Under the pieces are notes generated by a model. That model made no database searches. It was not told the origin of the DNA and saw only the letters and a program-made list of their open reading frames with translations. A program made the position numbers and the translations under genes. 64,000 nt of DNA from Roseiarcus sp963835955 (lineage in GTDB: Bacteria; Pseudomonadota; Alphaproteobacteria; Rhizobiales; Beijerinckiaceae), in the NCBI GenBank assembly GCA_963835955.1, contig CAWIHZ010000006.1, forward strand, positions 52,283-116,282, given 5' to 3'. This document shows, one piece after another, positions 36,736 to 44,117 of this stretch. Numbering within the stretch: position 1 is the first letter of the stretch; each line of letters begins with the position of its first letter.

Positions 36736-37863
36736 TTGAGCAACTCGGCCAAGATTCTCGCCGTCGATGACGAACCCGATTTCGAACAGCTGATCCGGCA
36801 GCGCTTTCGCCGCCAGATCCGCGAGGACGAATTTGAGTTCCGATTCGCCCATCACGGCGAGGAGGCTCTGGCCGCGCTGGCCGCCGAACCCGATATCGAC
36901 CTGATGCTGCTCGACATCAACATGCCGGTGATGGACGGGCTCACCCTGCTCAATGAATTGCGCGAGCGGCAGTCGGCGGTTCGGGCGATCATCGTCTCCG
37001 CCTATGGCGACATGACCAATCTGCGCACGGCGATGAATCGCGGCGCCTTCGATTTTGTCACCAAGCCGGTGGACCTCAACGATCTCGAGATCACCGTCCA
37101 CAAGGCGCTGGCCCATATCGCCAAGCTGCGCGAGATGGAGCGGTTGCGCGCCGCGGCCGAGCGCGCGCGCAACAATCTGTCCCGCTATTTTTCGCCCAAC
37201 ATCGTCGAGTTGCTGGCCGCGCAGGACGAACCGCTCGGGACCGTCCGCCGGGAAACGGTCGCCGTGATGTTCGCCGATCTCGTCGGCTTCACGCGGATGG
37301 CGGAGGCGATGGCGCCCGAGGCGGTTCTGGAAATGCTGCGGGAGTTTCACTCGCGGATGACAGCGCAGATTTTCGCCTGCGGCGGCACGGTCGACAAGTA
37401 CATTGGCGACGCGATCGTCGCGGTGTTCGGTGTGCCGACGGCGAGCGCCAATGACGCCGCCAACGCGCTTGCCTGCGCCGACATGATGCTCGATGCGCTC
37501 GAGCGCTGGAATGTCGAGCGCAGCGGGAAGGGGGAAGCGCCGCTCGCGATCGGCATCGGCCTCAACTACGGACCGGCCGTGCTTGGCGACATCGGCAGCG
37601 AACACAGCATGTCGTTCACCGTGATCGGCGACACTGTCAACACTGCGGCCCGATTGCAGACGCTGACCCGGACCCTCGAAACGCCGCTGGTCGTCGGCGA
37701 CCCGCTCATCAGCGCGATCAACTTGGGATCGTCCGAAACCGCTGCGGAGCTGGCGGGCCAATTGCAGGATCAGGGCGAGCATCCTTTACGGGGCCGGGCC
37801 GTCCCCGTCCGCATCTGGACACGAAAGATCCACGCGCCGTCGCCCGGTCCGCCGGAAGCCTGA
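36736..37863 (+). CDS. response regulator with class III adenylate/guanylate cyclase output
   Basis: A 375-residue protein with a receiver (about residues 1-125; VDDEPDFEQL, LLDINMPVMDG, VSAYGD, VTKPVD), a linking helix, and a class III cyclase domain (about 170-340). The metal aspartates are in MFADLVGFTRM and YIGDAIVAVFG, the purine-contact lysine is in GGTVDKYIGD, and IGDTVNTAARL carries the Asn/Arg pair. All catalytic positions therefore look present. It starts at TTG 36736 with GAGGGG seven bases upstream. It should make a cyclic nucleotide on phosphorylation; cAMP is likelier than cGMP but not proven. Confidence 0.85.
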   Translation: MSNSAKILAVDDEPDFEQLIRQRFRRQIREDEFEFRFAHHGEEALAALAAEPDIDLMLLDINMPVMDGLTLLNELRERQSAVRAIIVSAYGDMTNLRTAMNRGAFDFVTKPVDLNDLEITVHKALAHIAKLREMERLRAAAERARNNLSRYFSPNIVELLAAQDEPLGTVRRETVAVMFADLVGFTRMAEAMAPEAVLEMLREFHSRMTAQIFACGGTVDKYIGDAIVAVFGVPTASANDAANALACADMMLDALERWNVERSGKGEAPLAIGIGLNYGPAVLGDIGSEHSMSFTVIGDTVNTAARLQTLTRTLETPLVVGDPLISAINLGSSETAAELAGQLQDQGEHPLRGRAVPVRIWTRKIHAPSPGPPEA

Positions 37864-38648
37864 CCCCATCAACCTATCATGCGCCGCCGCAGGGAAGCCG
37901 GTCCGCGTTGGCGTCGGCTCAGCGCGGTTAGGTCAACGCGCAAACGATTTCAATTGCTAAGCCGAATTTCCGCGAGGGGTAAGGCGGGAAGTCGCGGGGT
38001 TGAGGGATTTGCGGGGATCGTCGGCGAATGTGTAGGCGTGTAATTTTGTGATTGTTTGCGCCGAACGTCAATTCAAGCTGATCACGTACGTCACGCGCAT
38101 CCCAATCCGCAATTCGCCGCCCACCGTGCCCCGCTTGACATAAGGCTTGATGTAGGCCGGAGGCGTCAACACCACCTCGCGCCCGCTCGGAACCGATTCC
38201 GGTCTCGAATCCGATCGGGCGTGGCACCAGCCCCAAACCATGCCGAGAGCTTAAGACTTCGTGCCCCTCGCCGTTTTGAAGCGTGTCAACTCGCCCGCGT
38301 GAGGGCTTAAAGCGGCCGCCGCCCTCGGCGCACCAGGCTCGCCTCGATCCAGCGACGAGGAAGACCATAACACGCCTTCTGATTATCTCAAAGAGATTGT
38401 CGAAGAAAATGGATTTTCGAGAAAGTGGTTGCGCCTCCTGCGCCGGAATCCGTAATCCCAAAACCCTCCCACAAACCCAGCCAACCTCATCCACACCCGC
38501 TCCGCCTAACCGACGCCTTCGGAGTTATATTTTCCGCGAGATAAAGATCCAAATCATTGAAAACATTAATTGTTTCTCAGTTATTTCTTAACCATTCGGC
38601 GCGACTGCGATTGCCGGGCGGTTTCGGCTGCTCGCCTCGAGCGCTTCC
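37864..38648. other. intergenic region with an IS110-like scrap
   Basis: No complete gene. The reverse strand at 38127-38180 encodes VVLTPPAYIKPYVKRG, described separately. The region turns AT-rich at 38520-38590. A long reverse frame across 37928-38494 lacks protein-like composition and was not accepted. Confidence 0.55.
38127..38180 (-). pseudogene. possible IS110-family transposase fragment
   Basis: Reverse-strand codons read REVVLTPPAYIKPYVKRG, close to the LIPPAYVKPYVKRGK block of IS110/IS1111 transposases. The residues after it do not follow the family. It is too short for certainty and might be the end of another protein. Confidence 0.35.
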
Positions 38649-39569
38649 TCATCGTCCGCGTGATGCGACGAGGGCTCCGCCGGCGATCAGCGCGCTGGCG
38701 AGCGCCAGCGCCGGCGTCGCGGGCGCGATTCCCGCCGACACTAGAATCAGCGTCGAAATAACGGGGGCCGCGTAGGCCGCCACTCCGAGCAGTCGAATGT
38801 CGCCGTGCTTGACCCCAAAATCCCAGACGTAGAATGCAATGCCGACCGGTCCGAGGCCCAATCCGAGAATGGCCAGCCATTGTACGGCGCCCGACGGGAT
38901 CACGGTCGTCTCAAACCCGGCGTGGCAAAGCGCGGCCAGCGCCGCGGTCGCAAGGCAGCAACCAGCGACCGCCTCGGTCGGGACCTGTTTTAGGCACCGC
39001 GAGAGAACGGAATAGGCCGACCACACGAAAGCGCAGCAGAGGGCGAGGCCGTAGCCGATCACGGCCAAGCGGCCGGAGGACGCGGAGCCTCTGGACAGAA
39101 ACAATGTCGCCGCGCCCGCGAAGCCGAGCGTTGCGCCGGCGACGTGGCGCATGCGCAGCCGCTCGCCCGGCAAAGCCGCCGAGAACAACACGATCAAAAG
39201 CGGCCAGAGATACGCGATGAGGCTGGCCTGAGCCGGGGGCGCACGGCGAAGGGCGGCGAAATAGAGCGCATGATAGCCGAAGAGCCCGCCGATCCCTACG
39301 AGCCAGACGCGCCACGGCTGCGCGAGCATCGACAGCCGCCCGCGCACGACCGCGTAAGCGAGACCGCAGGCGCCGCCGATGGCGAAGGTGATCGCGGCCA
39401 GTTCAAATGGCGGCGCCTCGCCGGAGAGGGCGGTCAATAGCGCCAGGCCTGACCATAGGACGATCGCCCCGAAGCCGATGAGGGTGGCGTTGACTTTGAG
39501 CGGCGCAACCGCTGTGAATTGTCGCATCAGCCAAGCCTCTTGCATAACGCTTCGGCGTTCAAACTTCAT
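38649..39569 (-). CDS. EamA/DMT-family transporter
   Basis: A 306-residue inner-membrane protein with ten predicted helices in two EamA repeats. FGYHALYFAALRRAPPAQASLIAYLWPL is broken here as FGYHALYFAALRR and APPAQASLIAYLWPLLIVLF, with AFYVWDFGVKHGD in the second half. This matches the YddG-like aromatic amino-acid exporter branch; the substrate is not proven. The start at 39569 has GGGAGG just before it and gives MKFERRSVMQEAWL. Later ATGs at 39545 and 39527 are alternatives. Confidence 0.82.
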   Translation of the reverse strand: MKFERRSVMQEAWLMRQFTAVAPLKVNATLIGFGAIVLWSGLALLTALSGEAPPFELAAITFAIGGACGLAYAVVRGRLSMLAQPWRVWLVGIGGLFGYHALYFAALRRAPPAQASLIAYLWPLLIVLFSAALPGERLRMRHVAGATLGFAGAATLFLSRGSASSGRLAVIGYGLALCCAFVWSAYSVLSRCLKQVPTEAVAGCCLATAALAALCHAGFETTVIPSGAVQWLAILGLGLGPVGIAFYVWDFGVKHGDIRLLGVAAYAAPVISTLILVSAGIAPATPALALASALIAGGALVASRGR

Positions 39570-40264
39570 TCGGCCTCCCGAGAGTCGCAGGCCGCCAATG
39601 CTCCGGGCGGGGCCGGTGCGCTCGATTCGCAAGCCGGGCGCCTCCAAGGCGGACGCCTCCAAACCGGACGCCTCTATGAGAGGCCCGGCTTTCGCCCGGA
39701 ACGCAATCCCGCGCCAGGGCCGTCGCCCGCGCCGCCCCGTCGGGCGCCAGACCCCGAGCGCAGGCGACGCCGACCCCAAGCCGAAATGGCGTCGAAGCGA
39801 AACGGAGGCGGCGCCAGCACGTTATTCATGCCAACTTAGCGGAATCGTCGCCCTTTCGCCGTTTTGAGCGTTTTGAAGAGCTTGGCCGGTAGAGGGCGCG
39901 ATTCTGGCCTTTTGAAGTCTTCCGCGGGCGGCGCGAGCGCCCGGCGGCACGTTCCGGAGGACAAAAAAGCCAACATCATCGACAATTTCGAACAATTCGA
40001 ATGACGATAGCATAAATACTGAGTTACAGAAGCAATGTAGAAGACTAGAATATCTTGATAAATCCCCACCGCGCCCTGGTCGTCCGCGGCGGTCCGGCCG
40101 CTGCGCGGCAGCCGATCACGCATTCCGGAGGCATTACAAAACACTTCTGACATTAACCGAACATTACAAACCTTTCATGATCGCGCCATGGACCGTTTAG
40201 ACGGCGGGCGCCATTATGATTCGGCGTCGAGGGCTGGCCCGGCGCTACGCACAACAGACAGGTT
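39570..40264. other. intergenic region before degP, with a short tandem repeat
   Basis: No gene is seen. A 15-bp unit (GGACGCCTCCAAACC type) occurs three times at about 39636-39680. Bases 40140-40190 carry ACATTAACCGAACATTAC, one mismatch from a TTAA-N7-TTAA box, in the region expected to hold the degP promoter. Confidence 0.5.
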
Positions 40265-41779
40265 ATGAAACCCTCGTTGAAGCTCTCGGAGTTTCCAATG
40301 CCGTCGCTCCGCCGGTGTCGTTCCCTTCGCGCGACGCTTCTTGGGGCGGCGGCGCTCGCCGCGCTGGGCTTTGCGGCGTTCGACGGGACGCTCTCGTCCA
40401 CGCACGCGGTCGCGGCGATCATGGCGCCGAGCGCGGGGCCAGCCTCGTTCGCCGACGTCGTCGATCGCGTCAGGCCGGCGGTCGTCTCGGTCAAGGTCAA
40501 GGTCGCCGAAGATGACTCAGCTGACGACGGGGAGTCGCAAAACCTGCCCGATCTGCCGGAAGGCAGTCCATTCTTCCACTTTTTCCACCACTACGGCTTC
40601 CCCGGACACGGCGAGGGCATGCACCGCCATCACACGGAGTCCGCTCAGGGCTCCGGCTTCTTCATTTCGGCCGACGGCTATATCGTGACCAACAATCATG
40701 TCGTCCAAAACGCCACCGAAGTCACGATTGTAACCTCGAATGGCAAGACCCTCCCGGCCAAAGTGATCGGCGTCGACAGCAAGACTGACCTGGCGCTGCT
40801 GAAGGTCAAGGAAGGCTCGAACTATCCTTACGTCGCCTTCGCCTCCCAGCCGCCTCGGGTCGGCGACTGGGTGATTGCGGTCGGCAATCCGTTCGGCCTC
40901 GGCGGCACCGTGACCGCGGGCATCGTCTCCGCGCGCGGGCGCGACATCGGCTCGGGGCCCTATGACGACTTCCTGCAGATCGACGCCCCGGTCAATCACG
41001 GCAATTCGGGCGGCCCGACCTTCAATTCCAACGGCGAGGTGGTCGGCGTCAACACCGCGATCTTCTCGCCGTCGGGCGGCAGCGTCGGCATCGGCTTCGC
41101 CATCGCCAGCGACGTCGTCAAGAATGTCGTCGAGCAGCTGAAGACGAGCGGCTTGGTGACGCGGGGCTGGATCGGGGTCCAGATTCAGTCCGTGACCCCG
41201 GATCTCGCCGACGATCTAGGCCTGAAGAACCCTTCCGGCGCGCTGGTGGCGGAAACGCAAAAGAACTCGCCCGCCGCGGCGGCGGGGATCAAGAGCGGCG
41301 ACGTCATCACCGCGGTCGACGGCCAGGCGGTCGCCGATCCGCGCGAACTCGCGCGCCGCATCGCCGCGCTCGGACCGAAGAAGACCGCGACGCTCGCCTT
41401 GATCCGTAACGGCGCCCCGACGACCGTCGAGGTGACGCTGGGGGCGATGCCGATTGAAAAGGTCGTAAGCGTCGAGACGAATGGCGATCGGAGCGTCGAG
41501 GGTAAAACCTTGCTCGCGAATCTGGGCTTGACGCTGCGGGCCGCTCATGGACAAGAGGGCGTGGTGGTGTCCGACATCGATCCGGAAGGCGCCGCGGCCG
41601 ACCAAGGGCTAAAGGAGGGCGACGTGATCCTCGAGGTCGCGGGCAAGACGGTCAGCCATCCCTCCGACGTCGCCGAAGCGATCGACGCAGCCAGGAATGA
41701 GGGCAAGAGGAGCGTGCTTATGCGCGTGAAGTCGGGCGAGGGCGAGCGCTTCCTCGCCTTGCCGACGCGCGCTTCCTGA
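40265..41779 (+). CDS. degP: Do-family periplasmic serine endoprotease
   Basis: A 504-residue HtrA/DegP protease-chaperone. A signal segment lies near residues 20-45. The catalytic triad is in NNHVVQNA (His), SKTDLALLKV (Asp) and NHGNSGGPTFNS (Ser), and two PDZ domains follow (GWIGVQIQSV; LGLTLRAAHG). The loop before the first catalytic strand is unusually His-rich (FFHFFHHYGFPGHGEGMHRH, about residues 102-121). It precedes a two-component pair and glnE, a familiar order in this group. It degrades or refolds damaged envelope proteins. Confidence 0.93.
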   Translation: MKPSLKLSEFPMPSLRRCRSLRATLLGAAALAALGFAAFDGTLSSTHAVAAIMAPSAGPASFADVVDRVRPAVVSVKVKVAEDDSADDGESQNLPDLPEGSPFFHFFHHYGFPGHGEGMHRHHTESAQGSGFFISADGYIVTNNHVVQNATEVTIVTSNGKTLPAKVIGVDSKTDLALLKVKEGSNYPYVAFASQPPRVGDWVIAVGNPFGLGGTVTAGIVSARGRDIGSGPYDDFLQIDAPVNHGNSGGPTFNSNGEVVGVNTAIFSPSGGSVGIGFAIASDVVKNVVEQLKTSGLVTRGWIGVQIQSVTPDLADDLGLKNPSGALVAETQKNSPAAAAGIKSGDVITAVDGQAVADPRELARRIAALGPKKTATLALIRNGAPTTVEVTLGAMPIEKVVSVETNGDRSVEGKTLLANLGLTLRAAHGQEGVVVSDIDPEGAAADQGLKEGDVILEVAGKTVSHPSDVAEAIDAARNEGKRSVLMRVKSGEGERFLALPTRAS

Positions 41780-41998
41780 GTTTCGGCGTCCCTCGATGGA
41801 CGCTGATAAGAAATGGGCGGAAGGGTTCATGGGCAAGTCCCCAGCCCTGCGCGATGCGCGCCCTTCCGTTCAAGTCGGCGGTCGCACACTTCCCCGCCCG
41901 CGCGACGCCGGCAAGGTGGCGGCAGGTCCTTATCAAGCCCCCCGAGGATCTGCCGCCATTTCTATGGCCCCGCGGCGCGGAAGCGTTAAATAGCCGCC

Positions 41999-42682
41999 AT
42001 GCGCATCCTTGTTATTGAAGACGACCGCGACGCGGCCGCCTATCTGGTCAAGGCGTTCCGTGAAGCCGGGCACGTCGTTGATCTGGCTGGCGACGGCGTC
42101 ACCGGCTACGATATGGCGTTGGAGGGCGGCTACGAGGTTGCGATCGTCGACCGCATGCTGCCGAAGATGGACGGCCTGACCCTGATCGGCGCCTTGCGCA
42201 AGCAGGACAACGAGACGCCCGTCCTGATCCTGTCAGCGCTCGGACAGGTCGACGACCGCGTCAAGGGCCTGCGCGCCGGAGGCGACGACTATCTCTCCAA
42301 GCCATACGCCTTCTCCGAACTTTTGGCCCGGGTCGAGACGTTGGCGCGGCGCCGGCCCAAGGGGGCGCCCGAGGAGACGGTTTTCCGGGTCGCCGATCTG
42401 ACCCTCGATCGGCTTTCCCACAAGGTTACGCGCCGGGGCGAGGAAATCGTCCTGCAACCTCGCGAGTTCCGTCTGCTCGAATATCTCATGCAGCACGCGG
42501 GGCAGGTGGTCACCCGCACCATGCTGCTCGAACATGTCTGGGACTATCATTTCGATCCACAGACAAACGTGATCGATGTGCATGTATCGCGCCTGCGCGC
42601 CAAGATCGATCGCGATTTTGACGCGCCGCTGCTGAGCACCGTTCGAGGCGCGGGATACATGATTCGTGACGGCGCTCGGTAA
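41999..42682 (+). CDS. OmpR/PhoB-family response regulator
   Basis: A 227-residue regulator with a receiver (VIEDDRDAAAYL, phospho-acceptor in IVDRMLPKMDG, SKPYAFSEL) and a winged-helix DNA-binding domain (LQPREFRLLEYLMQHAGQVV, VDVHVSRLRAKID, RGAGYMI). It overlaps the sensor kinase gene by 17 bases. Its place directly after degP suggests envelope-stress control, by analogy with CpxR-type systems, but no target site was identified. Confidence 0.92.
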   Translation: MRILVIEDDRDAAAYLVKAFREAGHVVDLAGDGVTGYDMALEGGYEVAIVDRMLPKMDGLTLIGALRKQDNETPVLILSALGQVDDRVKGLRAGGDDYLSKPYAFSELLARVETLARRRPKGAPEETVFRVADLTLDRLSHKVTRRGEEIVLQPREFRLLEYLMQHAGQVVTRTMLLEHVWDYHFDPQTNVIDVHVSRLRAKIDRDFDAPLLSTVRGAGYMIRDGAR

Positions 42683-44117
42683 GCTTTTTCGCGCCACCGC
42701 CTTTCGCCTCGCGCTGGCGATTTTGGCCCTGAGCGCCGTCGGGGCGGGCATTGTGCTGACCGTCATTGCCTGGCAGGTCGTTTCCGTCGTCGACGGCGAA
42801 ATGGCGCAGACGATCGAAGCCGAGGCGAAGGGGCTCGCGGACCAATACGCTCAGGGTGGCGTAAGACGGCTCGGCTCGGTCATCGAGGCGCGCGCGCGCC
42901 AGCCAGGCTCCTCGCTCTATCTGCTGACCGACGCCGCGGGCGAGCCGCTCGCCGGCAACGTCCAGCAGATCCCTCCCGGCGTCCTGGAGCATCCCGGCTT
43001 CGTCGACACGCCCTATCGCACGTTCGGGGGCGGGAATCGCGGGCGGCGGGCGCTGGCGCGGATCTATGTGCTGCCAGGCGGCTTTCGGCTGCTGATCGGG
43101 CATGACCTCGGCGACCGCGGCCGGATCGGCGCGGTGATGGTGCGCGCCCTGGCGATTTCGCTGGTGTTCTTCGCGGTGCTCGCGGCGGCGGGCGCGTTGT
43201 TCGTCGCCCAGCGCGTGCTGCGGCGAATCGACGCCATGAACACCTCGGCGCACGGGATCATGGCGGGCGACCTGACGCAGCGGCTGCCGGTTTCGGGGTC
43301 CGGCGACGAACTCGACCGCCTCGCCGAAGGCCTCAACGAAATGCTGGGACGGATCAGCGAACTGATGCAGGGCCTGCGCGAGGTTTCCGACAACATCGCC
43401 CACGACCTGCGCACGCCCCTCACGCGCCTGCGCAACCATGCCGAGGCGGCGCTCGCCTTCGGCGACGACGCCGCAGCTTACCGGCAGGCGCTCGAGAAGA
43501 CGATCGAAGAATCCGACAGCTTGATCAAGATTTTCAACGCGCTGCTGCTGATCGCGCGCGCTGAGGCGGGCGCGGATCGCGATGCGCTCCAGCGGTTCGA
43601 CGTCGGGGAGGCGGCCAGAAGCGTGGCCGAGCTCTACGAACCGATCGCGGAACAGGAGGGCGTGGCGCTGGCGGTCAGGACCGAGGGCGCCTTAACGATC
43701 TGGGGATACCGCGAGCTGATCGGTCAAACCATCGCCAATCTCGTCGACAACGCGCTCAAATACGGCGCGCCGAAAGAGGGCGCCGAGTTCGGGGCGAAGC
43801 CGGCCGTCGTCATCGTCGCGCGCCGCGTCGGCGCCTCGGTAGTCGTGACGGTCGCCGACGCAGGCCCGGGAATCGCGCCCGTCGACCGGCCCCGGGTGCT
43901 GGGCCGATTCGTGCGGCTCGAGGGGTCGCGCTCGCGGCCGGGCTCCGGGCTCGGCCTTTCGCTCGCCGCCGCAGTCGCGCGCATGCACGGCGGCTCGGTC
44001 GAACTCGAGGACAACAATCCGGGACTTCGGGTCCGGATCACCCTTCCCGCCGAGCAGGAGCCGCCGCTGTTGCCGGTCCTGGCCGAGGCGAGCGAGCATG
44101 GGCGCGACGCTCGCTGA
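42666..44117 (+). CDS. sensor histidine kinase paired with the OmpR-type regulator
   Basis: A 483-residue kinase with two membrane helices (about residues 12-36 and 160-182) flanking a periplasmic sensor, then a HAMP domain. The phospho-acceptor is in DNIAHDLRTPLTRLR (about 243). ATP-site motifs are LVDNALKYG, VADAGPGI and SGLGLSLAAAVA. The GTG start lies inside the regulator's last codons, and the end overlaps glnE by 20 bases, so the three genes are tightly coupled. Confidence 0.9.
   Translation: MTALGKLFRATAFRLALAILALSAVGAGIVLTVIAWQVVSVVDGEMAQTIEAEAKGLADQYAQGGVRRLGSVIEARARQPGSSLYLLTDAAGEPLAGNVQQIPPGVLEHPGFVDTPYRTFGGGNRGRRALARIYVLPGGFRLLIGHDLGDRGRIGAVMVRALAISLVFFAVLAAAGALFVAQRVLRRIDAMNTSAHGIMAGDLTQRLPVSGSGDELDRLAEGLNEMLGRISELMQGLREVSDNIAHDLRTPLTRLRNHAEAALAFGDDAAAYRQALEKTIEESDSLIKIFNALLLIARAEAGADRDALQRFDVGEAARSVAELYEPIAEQEGVALAVRTEGALTIWGYRELIGQTIANLVDNALKYGAPKEGAEFGAKPAVVIVARRVGASVVVTVADAGPGIAPVDRPRVLGRFVRLEGSRSRPGSGLGLSLAAAVARMHGGSVELEDNNPGLRVRITLPAEQEPPLLPVLAEASEHGRDAR

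Noticed and set aside
37928..38494. 188-residue reverse-strand frame in an intergenic region
   Set aside because: Mixed low-complexity text with no start signal. Only a short IS110-like piece (in a different reading frame) looked real and was kept.
38588..38595. TTAACCAT, a CtrA half-site
   Set aside because: It lies beyond the 3' end of the EamA gene and not upstream of any start, so it is probably chance.
41796..41993. 65-residue frame between degP and the OmpR-type regulator
   Set aside because: No ribosome site, no conserved-looking residues and biased composition; treated as intergenic.
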